Below, piece by piece: positions 13,701 to 27,585 of a stretch of 64,000 nt of DNA. This DNA comes from Sapria himalayana. Its lineage: Eukaryota > Streptophyta > Magnoliopsida > Malpighiales > Rafflesiaceae. Position 1 is the first letter of the stretch. Every line of letters begins with the position of its first letter. The notes beneath the pieces are model-generated. The model did no database searches and was not told the DNA's origin. It worked only from the letters and a program-made list of their open reading frames with translations. The position numbers were made by a program, and so were the translations under genes. The stretch lies in assembly GCA_029783825.1 (NCBI GenBank), contig JAREIK010002969.1:180178-244177 (forward strand). The letters are read 5' to 3'.

Positions 13701-14633
13701 ATCTATTTTTTTATCAATCTATCTGACTATCTATCTAATTATCTTTCTGTCAATCAATCAATCAATCTATCTATATCTCTTTCTATAATTCTATCTATAT
13801 ATCTATCTATCAATCTATCTAACTATCTATCTGTCTAGCAATCTATTTATCTATCTATATATCTATCTTTTTATGTATCTGTCTTTCATTTAATTTATCA
13901 ATCTATCTATGTATCTATCTATTTATTTATGTGTGTATCTATCTTTATTTCTATATAACTGTATAACTAATTATTATTCTACCTATTTATCTATCTATCT
14001 ATATGTCGATCTATCAGTTATCTTTTTGTCTATCTATTTGTATTTTTTATATTTATCTTTCTATCTATCTATTTATCTATCAATATGTCTATCCATCTGT
14101 CTATCTATATATTTGTATATCTATAAGTCTATATAAATGTTTATAAATCATTTATCTATATGTCTATCAATCTATCTATCATTTTGTTTATCAATCAATC
14201 AATCAATCTATCTATCTATATATTTATCTATCTGTTATCTATCTATCTATCTATCTATCTTTCATCTTTCCTTCTTTCTATCTATCTCTCTAACTTTTTG
14301 TATATTTATTTCTCAATCAATCTATCTATTTGTCTATCTATCCGTCTATCTAAGTGTTTATCTATCAGTCTATCTATATATCTATCTATATGTCTCTCAA
14401 TCTATCTCTTGTCTTATAATATTTCAATTTATTTGACTATCTAGTTGTTTATCAATCTGTTTATCTATCTATTTATCAATCTATATATTTTTTTATCTAT
14501 CTATCTATCTATCTATATGTGTATCTAAATGTTTAATAATCTTTCTATACTTTTGTTTATAAATCTTACTATCAATCTGTCTATGAATTTGTCTATGAAT
14601 TTGTTTATGAATTTGTCAATCAATCAATCAATC

Positions 14634-14676
<43 letters not shown>

Positions 14677-15226
14677 TTCTTGCTATAAGTCTAACTATCT
14701 ATTTATCTATCAATCTATCTGACTATCTATCTGACTATCTTTATGTCTATTCATCAATCAATCTATCTGACTATCTGTCTATGAATATGTCTAGTAATCT
14801 ATCTATGTGTCTATTGATCTATTTATTTATCTATCTATCTATCTATCTACATATATATTTATCTATCTATCTATCTATATGTCTGTCTATGTGTCTATCT
14901 ATCTTTCTATCTTTCTATTTTTCTATCTATCTATCTATCTATCTATTTATCTATCTATTTGTATATTTATTTATTTAATTATCTATCTATCTACCTGTCT
15001 ATCTATCTTTAAATCAATCAATATGTCTATCAATCTCTCTATATATCTATTTGTCAATCTATAAGTCTATATAAATGTTTATCTATCATATATCTATATG
15101 TTTATCAATCTATCTATCTGACTATCTATATGTCTATCTATATGTCTATCTATTTGTATATTTATCTATCTATCTTTCCTTCTTTCTATCTATATATATA
15201 ACTTTTTGTATATTTAGCGCTCAATC

Positions 15227-15274
<48 letters not shown>

Positions 15275-17200
15275 AGTCTATCTACCTGTCTATATATCTG
15301 TCTAAATGTCTGTCTATTTTTATATCTAATTATCTCTTGTCATATAATCTTTTGATCTATTTGTCTATCTAGTTGTCTATCAATCTATTTATCTATCTAT
15401 TTATTAATCTATTTATTAATCTATTTATTTATTTATCTATCTATATATCTTACTATTAGTTTATCAATCTATCTATATTTTGTCTACAAATCTGTCTATC
15501 GATCTAAATATGAATTTGTCTATAAATCAATCAATCAATTATTTTATCTATCTATCTGTTTGTCTGTCTTTCAATCTGTATATTAATATATCTATCTACG
15601 ATTTATTTATCTTTCTATTAATCAATCATTTTATCTATATGTTTGTTTGCGTGTCTATCTGTCTATCTGTCTCTCTATCTATCTATCTATCTATAAATCT
15701 ATATATCTTTCTATCAATGTTTCTATCTATTTATCTTTATTTCTATCTGTCTGCCTATCTATCTTTTTGTATATCTATCTTTCTTACTATCTATCTATCT
15801 ATCTATGAGTCTTTATCAGTCTATCTATCTATCTATCTATCTATGTATCTATTTATCTATCTATCTGTGTATCTTTCTGTCTATCTATCTATCAATCTAT
15901 TTGTCTATCTATTTGTCTATCTATTTATCTATCTATATATCTATTTCTCTATCTATCTCTGTGTATATTTATCTTTCTATCTATCTATGTGTATATTTAT
16001 CTATCTATCTATCTATCTATCTTTATGTCTATTTATCAATTTCTCTATATGTCTATCTATCTGTCTATCTAACATATATATCTATCTATCTATTTCTAAG
16101 TCTATCTATCTATCTATCTATTAATCTGTTTGCCTATCTATTTATCTATTTATCTATCTATTAATCTATCTATCATTTTTTCTCTATCTAGGTGTCTATC
16201 TATCTATTTATCTAACTGTTTATCTATCTATCCATCTATCTTTCTATCTTTCTATCTATTTATCTAACTTTCTATATATATATATATATATATCTGTCTA
16301 TATATCTGTCTATCAATCTATCTATCAATCTGTGTATCTATATGTATTTATTTATGTATATATATCTTTCTATCTATTTGTTTATCTATCTATCTTTCTT
16401 TCTTTCTACATGTTTTTCTATTTGTCTATCTATATATTTATCTATCTTTATATCTATCTATCAATCTGTCTATTAATCTTTCTATCAATCTAAATATCAA
16501 TCTGTCTATCAATCTTTCTATCATTTTGTCTATCAATCTATCTATCATTCAATTATTTTATCTCTTTAAATTTCTGCCTAACTATCTTTCAATCTATTTA
16601 ATAATCTCTCTATATATCTATCTATTTATCAGTTTATCTTTTTGTCTGTCAATCTATCTGTTTATCTATTTGTCTTTCTATCTATCTGTTTATATGTCTA
16701 TCTATCTATCTATTTAACTATCTATTTGTATGTCTATCTATCTATCTATATATCTGTATATCTATCTATCTATTTGTATATCTATCTATCTATCTATCTA
16801 TCTATCTCTCTATATCTTTATTTATCTATCTATATATTTATCTATCTTACTATTTATGTATTTGTCTATCTATCTGTCTATATATCTATTTGTCTTTATA
16901 TTTATCTATATATCTATATATTTGTCTGTCTGTCTATCTATGTGTTTATCTCTCTATCTATCTATCTATCTATATATCTATCTATCTGTTTATCTATCTA
17001 TTTATCTATATGTCTATAAATCTATCTATCAATCAGTCTATCTGTATATCTATCTATATATCAATCTGTCTATCTTTCTATCTATCTGTATATCTATCAG
17101 TCTATCAATCTATCTACCAATTTATGTATTCATCTGTCTATCTATCTCTCTGTCTGTATGTCTTTATATCTTTCTACCTATCCATCTAAATATCTATCAA
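10108..17200 (+). repeat. Degenerate (TCTA)n / (GATA)n tetranucleotide array II
   Basis: About 7.1 kb of TCTA-type units in the same orientation as array I, with TGTC variants and embedded TA runs near 13655, 14635 and 16270. It begins directly out of a TATATAC minisatellite. The Ser-Ile-Tyr-Leu open frames on it are artefacts. Confidence 0.95.
13270..15560 (+). repeat. Higher-order repeat of about 0.93-0.97 kb inside array II
   Basis: A distinctive anchor, CTCTTGTCTTATAAT or a one-base variant, occurs at 13441, 14406 and 15334. It is followed each time by similar non-tetranucleotide text (GACTAT..TAGTTGT..TATCAATCTG). Before each anchor lies a TTTC/CTTCTTTCTATC stretch with ACTTTTTGTATATTTA-like text. 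After it lies a run of GAATTTGTCTAT units ending in CAATCAATCAAT; in the first two copies a TA run follows. The spacings of 965 and 928 bp indicate segmental amplification on top of slippage. Confidence 0.65.
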
Positions 17201-17292
17201 GAGTCCTCTGGATATTTCTACTAGTTATTAGGGACTGCATTATAATTTACACAATATTCAATACAAGTAAATTTGAAAGCTCCTAAAAACTA

Positions 17293-17661
17293 GTGCAATT
17301 TTACAAGATTTTACAATCTGGTTATGCGGCAGCCCTTGGGCGAGATGATGATTCAATTGATTTGCTTGGTTCAACTGGTTCTGACCCAATCCATGCGGAA
17401 CATAAGACAGCTACTGAGACTATTGTAGTTGAAGGTGACCTAGTGGCTAAAAATTGCATTATAGGTTGCCCAGCCCATTTGACCAAAAACAAACCCAAGG
17501 ATAGTAGTACAAAATATTTAACCATTTCCATTATTAAATTTGGCCATACCTACCCTAATCATATTTACTTGATCACAAATCATCACCAATTTCCGTGTTC
17601 CATGGTATATGAGAATGGAGAGCATATTGCAAATAAGAAGGAATTGGAATATGTACATTAA
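17293..17661 (+). CDS. Unrecognised open frame, possible gene or retroelement fragment
   Basis: An open frame of about 122 codons starts at a GTG rather than an ATG. The most protein-like part is residues 11-60, which include LGRDDDSIDLLGS, DPIHAEHKTATET and GDLVAKNCIIGCPAH. Its GC content is higher than the surroundings. I do not recognise the family. The opposite strand is also open over 17322-17531, so the coding strand is uncertain. It could be an exon or transposon fragment, or chance. Confidence 0.2.
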   Translation: MQFYKILQSGYAAALGRDDDSIDLLGSTGSDPIHAEHKTATETIVVEGDLVAKNCIIGCPAHLTKNKPKDSSTKYLTISIIKFGHTYPNHIYLITNHHQFPCSMVYENGEHIANKKELEYVH

Positions 17662-18802
17662 TAGTTGTTTACAATCTCTTTTTTCCCATAAATAGATCAC
17701 TTTCACATGGTAATTAACAAGTAAATGATTGAACTAACCTGATTTCCCACTTTGGTTTATCTTTATTTCATACAAAACTGATGGTCAGCTCCGTGAAACT
17801 TGCAAGTATTCATGTGCCCTAGGACAAACCAAATGATGAAGAGATAGAACAAGAATGCTCCTAAAGAAAACAAGGGATGATAGGCCATAACTTTACACAC
17901 CCAAAACAAAGTTCTCCAATTAATCATTGTATTTTTTTAAAAGCAAGAAAATTCACACAAGAAAAAAGTGGAACTTTCATCAAGGTTCTATATCGATGAA
18001 AATTAATCTAGCAAGTATATTCCAATCCTTTGGAATGTGGCTCAACAACACAATGTGCACTAGCATCCATGGCAAGGGATACATGTTGCTTGTTCACCAC
18101 ATACTCATAATTCAGGGAAAACTAAAATATGTTTAGATACACATAATGTATAACAACATGTGAATCAATTATTAATAGCTACAGCTCATACTTCATTAAC
18201 AAGAACAATAAAGCAACAATAATCTAGATGTAAAGTGGGCTCGCCAAAGCTCATATTCATGAGATCACATTTACTCTACATAAAAGTAAGTGTTTTCACC
18301 ATGTGAATGCCATTTTCTAGTGTAAATATGAATGACTAATAAAATTTACTCGAACTCCATTATAGCTATCAGGGCCTATTTAAAGCTTATCCTTGTTTCC
18401 ATTGACCCCAAGCATGAGTCTCCAATCTTGCATGATACTATTTGTGCCCCATGTGCAACTTAATTGAGTAATAGCTTTGAAGAGAGAGATGAAAATATAA
18501 AACCACCATGAAGGAATAAACCAATAGCAGCAGACAAGTGTGATACTTATGGATGGAAAGTAGCAGCAACATGTGTAGAATGAGCAGAGGAATCAGGTAC
18601 CATGCCTAGAGTATTTCCCTCATCATAAATATTAAGAGAAAATGTACAAACATTTAGCTTGCTAAATATTTGAAATTTTTTTTCTTCCCTGAAAGTGTAA
18701 TTCACATCGCATCACAACACAACCCAATGATATCCATCTGTAAGAAAACTAGGCACTAATAATCAAGAAAACTAGACACTAATAATTGCATCACAACACA
18801 AC

Positions 18803-18960
18803 CCATCTGACATGAATTAATAGGGTGACACATCAAGTGATAGTCTAGCATGAAATAATAGGGTGACACATCATTGGTAGTCTAGCATGCAATAATAGAG
18901 TAACACATCATATGGTAGTCTAGCAGGCAATAATTGGGTGACACATCATGTGGCAGTATG
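18803..18960. repeat. Tandem repeat, unit about 37 bp
   Basis: About four degenerate units of the type AATAGGGTGACACATCA..GGTAGTCTAGCATGC follow one another at 37-38 bp spacing. Similar fragments (GTAGTCTAG) continue irregularly to about 19015. Confidence 0.75.
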
Positions 18961-19461
18961 GCGTGCACTACGTGGAAGTCTATTATGTGCTTGTGGTAGT
19001 CTAGAATGTACCACGTGCTTGTGTGCAGCAGTATCAATGTGTATCTAGTGTGACACAAATAAGGGGGCAGTGTGGCATGTGCCATGTGCCATGAGACATT
19101 GTGCATAATGGATGCGTGTGTGGAAAGGTAGTGGGTAGTATAATGAAAGTAGTGTGGCATGCTTTGTGAAGTAGTGTGGGTAGTGAATGCATGTTGTGTG
19201 TTATGGTAGTGTGCAAAATAAATATAGTGCTAAAAAATTAGAAAAAATAATAAAAAATGATTTAGTGTGTGGGTTATATTTTGGTTGATAGATATTTTGG
19301 CTACATCAATTTGTGTTGGCTCACACTAAAACAAGTAATCTAGCTTTCTTCTAGTCACATCTGGCTCTCCTCTTCTTAGTGCAGTCTCAAACTACATCAA
19401 TTTTAATGCTCAAATAGTATCAACACGAATACAAAATCTCTCATTTCTAGCAGAAACATTT

Positions 19462-19505
19462 CAAAAATCAAAATCAAAATCAAAATCAAAATCAAAATCA
19501 AAAAT
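19462..19505. repeat. (AAATCA)n hexanucleotide microsatellite
   Basis: Six to seven near-perfect AAATCA units, degrading into AAATAA on the right. Confidence 0.9.
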
Positions 19506-20264
19506 AAAATCAAAAACAAAAACCAAAACATATATGAACATGTGACACTTGAAGTTGTCATCTTCGAAAATTGATGCCATGTTTGCACATCATATATCCT
19601 ACAAAGAATCATGGTTAGATTAGTCAACCAAAAAAACACAAAACTAGAATTAAGAACAATGATGCCACAAAAAAAATCTTCTCTTGTTAGCTACACATAA
19701 GCAATAACCATGTGCCCACATGTTACTATTCATTCTTCAAGAAAGTGAGAAGATAAAAGCTTTGAGACTACAAATCTAGTGAAAGACTTGTGTTAGAGTA
19801 GCTCTTTCAACTTATCATCACATATTATTTTCCACCTATCTGATGGATCCTTTAATGAATAATTGAAATTGAAGAATAGCACCACAGATTCTCATCGGGG
19901 GGAGGTGAAGATGATGAATGTTGGCATAGCTGTAAATTATTTTTTTTATATAGGCTCACATCTTTTTTACAACATCAGAACGAGATAATGTATCTTCACC
20001 TATACCACTAAATTTTATGAGAGCGTCTGAAAGATGAACAGGAAGCCAGAAAACAAAAAGTTAAGAATTAATTAACAAAAACCAAAAATAGTTCAAAAAT
20101 AATTTTGATACAAAAATTACATAGTTAAAACAAAAATATAACATAGTTTCATCAACATTTAAAACTTAATCATCCTCAGAATTAGCTGGTGCATTTGTGA
20201 TAGCCTCTCCTATTTTTGGTTTCATCAACATTTAAAATAAAAATAGTTCACCTATACCCTTAGG

Positions 20265-20640
20265 CTCCTCTTGCCAATTTCTAATTTTTAGTATGGGTGA
20301 CAAATAAATTGACAAGTTTTTTGTGTACAGAAGTATATTAGTACACATTATTCATTATAAAAAAATGTACATGTAAAGCAAACATAGACTGCACTATATA
20401 AGCAAATTCACACACAATACACATCTATTACTTTGGATATATATACATCATGTACATTTTTTTAAAACATAATGATTTACTATATTACTAATCAAATTAT
20501 CTATCATATTACTCATGTGAACATTATATAATGATGGAATAATTACTTATTATAAATGTATACACGAAATAAGTTATCATGCATGGCTAGTGTGCTTTGA
20601 GAATGCATGGTATCTTGCTCTTCTTTGAAATTCAATTATT
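20265..20640 (+). repeat. Dispersed repeat, left arm of a distant inverted pair
   Basis: The reverse complement of this roughly 375-bp segment is found at 63205-63595. Shared blocks include CTTGCCAATTTCTAATTTTT, TACATGTAAAGCAAACATAG, CTACTTTGGATATATATAC-like text, GAACATTATATAATGATGGA-like text and GTGTGCTTTGAGAATGCAT, in the same order. It is probably an old mobile-element fragment; no coding content is seen. Confidence 0.8.
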
Positions 20641-20650
20641 AAACAATACA

Positions 20651-23600
20651 TCAATCTATCTATTGTCTTAAAGTATAAATATCTTTCTATTTATTATTCT
20701 ATAAGTCAATGTGTCTACCTATCTAACTATATATCTAACTAACTAACTAAATATATATAAATTTTTGTCTATGTGTCTATCTATCTATCTTTTTTTGGTC
20801 TATCATTTAATCTATCAATCTATGTCTTCATCCTATCTATCTATAAGTATATCTATTTATTTTTAAATCAATTTATATGTCTATATAACTATTTGTGTAT
20901 GTGTCTATCAAAAGATTTATCTTTCTATCAATGTGTCTTTGTGTTTATGTGTCTATCTTTCGATTTGACTATCTATCTATCTATCTATTTGTATATCTAT
21001 CTATCTATCTATTTTTATGTGTATATGTCTATCTGTCTATCGATCAATCTATCTATCTATTTGTGTATCTATATATCTATATATCTATCTGTCAATCTAA
21101 AAACTAGTCTATATGTCTATCTCTTTATTTATCTATATGTCCATCTATCATTAAATATAATTTTCTATCTATCTATATGACTATATGTTTATTGGTTTAT
21201 CTGTCAACCTGACTATCTTTCAATATGTTTGTCTATCTATCAATCAATCAATCTATCTATCTGTTTATGTATCTTTCTGTCTATCTATCTATCTATCTAT
21301 CGGGTTTTCTCTATATATATTTAACTATTTATTTATCTATCTATATATTTGTCTATAAGTTTATCAATCAATCTTTCTATCTATATATATCACAATTTCT
21401 TTATCTATCTACCTATATATATGTCTATTTATGTAAAAATCTATCTGTCTATTTGTCTATCTCTCTATCTATCTCTCAGACTATCTATATATCTATCTAT
21501 CTGTCTATCAATCTATTAATCTATCTATCTAGTGATTTGACTTTTTATTTATCGATATTTCTATTTGTCTATCTATATATCAATATCAATATCTATCTAT
21601 CTATCTATATAACTATATTCTATCTATATATTTTTCTATCAGTCTATTCATCTATTTGTCAATCTATCAATATGTATTTCTATCAATCTATCAATATATA
21701 TATCAATGTATTTATCTATCTATATATCTATCTATTCATCTATCAGTCTATCTTTCTATATGTCTAACTATTTAACTATCAATCAATCAATCTATCTATC
21801 TTACTATTTAACGATCTATCAATCAATCAATCTATCTTTCTATCTATATATTTTTCTATCTGTTTATCTTTCAACCTATCTATCTATCAATCTATTTATC
21901 TATTTTTTATTTATATGTCTATTTATTTATATGTTTTCTATCTATCTATCTATCTATATACCTTTCAATATGTTTATCATCTATAATATATTGGTCTATC
22001 AATCTTTCTATCATTCTATATAACTATCTCATTATCTGCCAATTAGACTATCTATTTGTTTATCTTAGTGTTTATCTATGTGTCTATATGTCTATTAATC
22101 AATATATCTATGTATCTATCAATCTATTAGTCAATATATTTGTCAACTATCTATCTATCTATCTATTTATCTAACTATCTATCTATATATCTCTCTAAAT
22201 TTCTATCTATCTAAGTGTCCATCTTGCTATCTAACTAAGTTTCTATCTATCTATATGTATATCTTTTTACATATCTATCTCTATATCTCTTCGCAATGAT
22301 TGTTTGTATCTCTATCTATTTGTCAATTTATCGATATGTATATTAGTTTATATATCAATTTATCTACGTATATGTCTCTCTATCAGTCTAGCAATCTATC
22401 TATCTATTATTCTATTCGAATATCTATCAATCTATCTATTTGTGTATTTGTCGCTCTATCTATTTATTTTAATATATGTATATTTGTACCTCTATCTATC
22501 TGTCTATCTTTCTATCTTTCTATCTATTAATAAGACTATCTATCTATATTTAAGATTATCTACAATTCTGCTTATATGTCTTTTTGTCTATTTGTCTATC
22601 TATCTATCGCTCTATCTATCTTTCTATCTATCTACCAAATGACTAACTAAGTAACTATCTATCTATGTGTCTATCTACATATATGTTTATCTATGTATTT
22701 GTCGATCTATAAATCTATCTTTCGATATATCTATCAATCTCTCGATATGTCTCTTTGTGTGTGTGTGTGTGTGCGTGTATGTATATCTTTATCTATCTAT
22801 ATAATAATACTTATATCAGTCAATCTATATATCTTTTTATCTTTCTATCAGTATATTTATCTATATATCTTTCTATATGTATATCTATCTATCTTTCTTT
22901 CTTACTATATATATTTTATATATTTATCTTTGTATCTATCTATCTATCTATTAATCTATCTTTCTATTTGGATATCTATCTATTTGTATATCTCTCTATC
23001 TGTCTATTTGTCTATTTGTCTATCTGTAAATATTATTATATGTCTATCTATGTTTTATGAATCTGTCTGTCTATGTGGCTCTTTATTTATCTATCTATCT
23101 ATTTGTCTATCTATATTTTTGTTTATCTCTATATCTATCTATCTATCTATACATCATTTTTTTTCTTTATCTATCTATACATTTGACTATCTATTTATCT
23201 ATTTATATGCCTACCTGCCTATTTGTATATCTATTTATATATCTAAATGTTTATCTTTCAATCTATCAATCTATCAAGATACCTTCCTCTCTATCTGTCT
23301 ATCTATCTATCTAACAATCTGGATATTGATATGTGTATCTATCTATCAATATATTTGTGTATATGTCTATTTTTGTTTCTATCAATCAATCAATCAATCT
23401 ATATGTCTATCCATCTATTTCTTTGTCTAATAACTAACTATTTATCTATCTATTTATCTATCTTTCTATCAATTTGCCTATTTGTGTATATGCATATCTA
23501 TTTATCTATCTTTTTTTTATCTATCAATCTCTCAAACTATAAGTATATGTATTTGTCTATCATATATATATTTATTTGTCTAACTATCTATCTATGTTTC

Positions 23601-26600
23601 ATCTATAATTTTATTAGTCATTAGTCTATTTATTTATATTTATATGTGTCTATCTCATTATTTGTCTATCTATCTATATATCTATATGTCTATCTACCTA
23701 TCAATTTATTTAATTATCATTCTAATAGTCAATCTGTTTATCTGTCTATCTATATATCTATCCATCTATCTATCTTTCTATTTGTCTATCTATCTTTCTG
23801 ACTATCTATCTATCTATCTATTTTTCTATCTATCTATTTATCTACCTACCTACTTATCTGAATATCTGTCTATCAATCTATATGTTTATCTATCTATATG
23901 TTTATCTATCTATCTATATGTCTGTCTGATAGTCTGTCTATTTGTTTATCTATCTATTTGCCTATATACATATCGATATATGTTTTTATCTGTCTATCTG
24001 TCTTTCTACATATCTATCTAAATGTCTATCTTTATATCTATCTATCTATATCTCTTTTTATATGTCTATCAATCTAAGAGTCTCTCTATCTATCTCTTTG
24101 TCTATCTTTCTATTTGTCTATATGCTTATCTATCTATATTTTTATAAATCTATTTACCTATCTATCTATCTATCTATCTATCTATATTTCTATCGCTCTA
24201 ATTATGTATCTATGTATCTGTTTATCTATCGATCTATCTTTATATCTATCTAACTATCTATCATTATATCTATTATTCTATATATCTATCTAAATTGTTT
24301 ATCTATTTATTGGTTTATCTATGTTTATGTCTATCTGACTATATATGTTTCTACTTATCTTTATATATATCTATCTATAAATTTGTTTTTCTGCCTATCT
24401 ACACATCTGCCCATATATATATATATCTGTCTGTCTATCTATCTCTCTATCTATCTATGTGTCTATTAGCCTATCTATATATCTATTTATCTATTTTCTA
24501 ATCTATCTATTTATCTATATATATGTCAGACTATCTATATATATGACAATCTATATATCTAACCATCTCTATATCTACCGATCTACCTATATGTCTATTT
24601 GTCTAACTGTAATCTATATGTTTATTTATATATTTGTCGATCTATCTGTCGATCTATTTGTCTATCTATCTATCTAACTATCTTTGTATCTATCTCGCTA
24701 TCACACTATTTATCTATCTATTAGTCATTCTATCTTTGTATATATCTATCTATCATAATATATGTTTATCTATCTATTTTTCTATCTATCTATCTTTCTA
24801 GTTGTCTATCTGTATATCTATTTATCTGTCTAATTGTTCATCTATCTTTATATATACGTGTGCATCTATATATCTATATTTATTTCTATAAGACTATCTG
24901 TCTATCTATCTATCTAATTATCTATTTATTAAATATCTATCTATCTATGATTCTATCTATTAACTATCTATATATCTATTTATATTTCTATATATATATA
25001 TATATATATCTATTAATCAATCTATCTATTTTTTTTATTATTTTATCTATAATTCTATTTATCTATCTATCTAACTATCTACTTATCTACTTATACCGCT
25101 ATCTGTCTCTCTATCTATAAATCAATTTTTAAATTTGACTATCAATCAATTTATCAATCTATTTGTATATCTATATATCTATTTATCTATCTATTTATCT
25201 ATCTATTTATCTATCCATTATTTATCTATCTATCCATCTATCGATCTATATGTCAATTTGTCTATCTTTCTTTTATTTGCTTATGTATCAATTTGTGTAT
25301 CTATATTTCTGATTATCTATATTTCTCACTCTCTCTTTATCTAACAAGCAATCTATATACCTATATGACTGTCTATTTATATGTCAATTTATTTATATGT
25401 TTATATGTCTATCTATTAATCTATTTATTGGTCTTTCTGTCTATCAATCTATCTTTCGATCTATTTATCTTAATATCTATCTCTTTATTTATATATCTAT
25501 GTGTCTATTTATTTTTCTATAAATCTATCTATATTACTATATGTATATTTATCTAATTATCTATCTATTTTTCTATCTATCAATCTGTATATCTATCTAT
25601 AAGTCTATTTGGTCATATAACTATATGTTTATCTTTTTAACATTGTATATATCTATCTGTCTGTCTATCTTTCTATCATTAAATCTATTTATCTTACTTA
25701 CAATTTATCTATCTATCTTCCTATTTATCTATCTGGTTATCTATCTATTTATTTATATGCCTTTATATCTATCTTTCTATTTGTCTATCTATATAGCTAT
25801 CTATGTGTCTATATATCTATCTATCTGTCTATCTATTTGTCTATATTTATATTTTCTGAACTATTTATTTAGCTATCTATTAAACTATCTATCTTCCAAT
25901 CTGTCAATGAGTAAATCTATCTATATGACTATCTCTTTATTTGTCTAACTATATAACTATCTAATTATCTAACTATTTATCTATCTATCTATCTATCTAC
26001 ATATCTATCTTTTAGTATATCTATCTATCTATATATCGATACATATGTTTATCTATCAATATCTTTATATGTCAATCTGCCTATTTGTCTATCTGTTTAT
26101 CTATCTATCTATCCATCTTTCTATCTAATTTTTTGTATACTTGTTAACTATCTTTCTATTTACCTATCTTCGAATCTGTCTATATGTGCATATATATATT
26201 TGTCTATATGTTAATCTATTTATATGTCTATTTGGTTATTTGTCCATATGCCTTTCATTCTATCTATCTCTCCATATATATATATATATATATATATTTG
26301 TGTATATGTCTCTCTATTTGTCTATCTACATGTATATCTTTCTATTTGATTATTTTTTAAATGTTGATATATTTATCTCACACTTTGTTTAAATGTCTTT
26401 AAATCTATATATCTGTTTATTTAACTATCTAATATATCTATGTTTTTATCTATCTTTCTAACTATTTAACTATCTTTCAGTTCATTAGTCAATCTATATA
26501 TCTTTGTATCTATATATATATTTGTCTATTTTACTATATGTCTATCTATCTATCTATCTATCTATTTGTATATCATTTTTTCAATCTATCTGTTTATATC

Positions 26601-27554
26601 TCTATCTGTTTATCTGTTTAGCTGTCTATATATATCTATATGTCTATCTCTATAGCTATATATTTTTATATCCATCTATCTATTTATCTTTCTATCTATC
26701 TATCTATAAATCAATCAATCTATCGATATATCTAATTAACAATATATGTGTCTTTCTATATATCTATCTGTGTAACTATCAAATAGTCTATATGAATGTC
26801 TCTATATCTATCTATCTATCTTTCTTTCTTTCTATCAATCTACTAACAATCTATATGTTATTTGCCTATGTATCTATTTATCTATCTAATTATCTATCTA
26901 TATCTCTATTTGTCATATGCCTATTTGCATATCAGTCTATCTATTTATCTATCTTATGTATATCTTTCTATTTATCTAATTGACTATCTAATTATCTTCC
27001 TATCTATCTATCTTGTTATCTAACTATTTGTCTATTTGTCTATCTATATATATGTCTATTAGTCTATCTATCTACTTATCTATCTATATGTCTATATGCC
27101 TATTTGCCTATATGCATATTTGTCTATCTATGTATCTATCAATCTATTTACCTACCTATATATATATATGTATGTATGTATGTATGTATATCTGTCTATC
27201 TATCTATTTATTTATTTATCTATCTGTCCGTCTATATGTCAATCTATGTTCAAGTATATTAGTCTATCTGTTTATGTATCTATATATCTCTCTTTTTATC
27301 TATCTAACTTTAGTCTATTTGTCTATCTATCCATTTGTCTTTCTATCAATCTATCTATTTATATATCTATCTATCTATCATTCTGTCTATCTATCTATCT
27401 AACTATCTATCTATCCATTTGTCTATCTATGTATCTATCTTGCTTTCTATCTATATATCTGTGTATCTGCCTATCTATCAATCTATCTATCTATGTGTCT
27501 ATGTGTCAATGTGTCTTTCTATCTATCTATCTAACTATTTATCTATTTATATCT

Positions 27555-27585
<31 letters not shown>

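Larger units (their letters stand above)
17201..20650. other. Spacer between arrays II and III, mostly unrecognised
   Basis: This is non-tetranucleotide DNA with more balanced composition near 17290-17500. It holds one unrecognised open frame (17293-17661), a 37-bp tandem repeat, an AAATCA microsatellite and one arm of a dispersed inverted repeat (20265-20640). No other coding signal was recognised. Confidence 0.5.
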
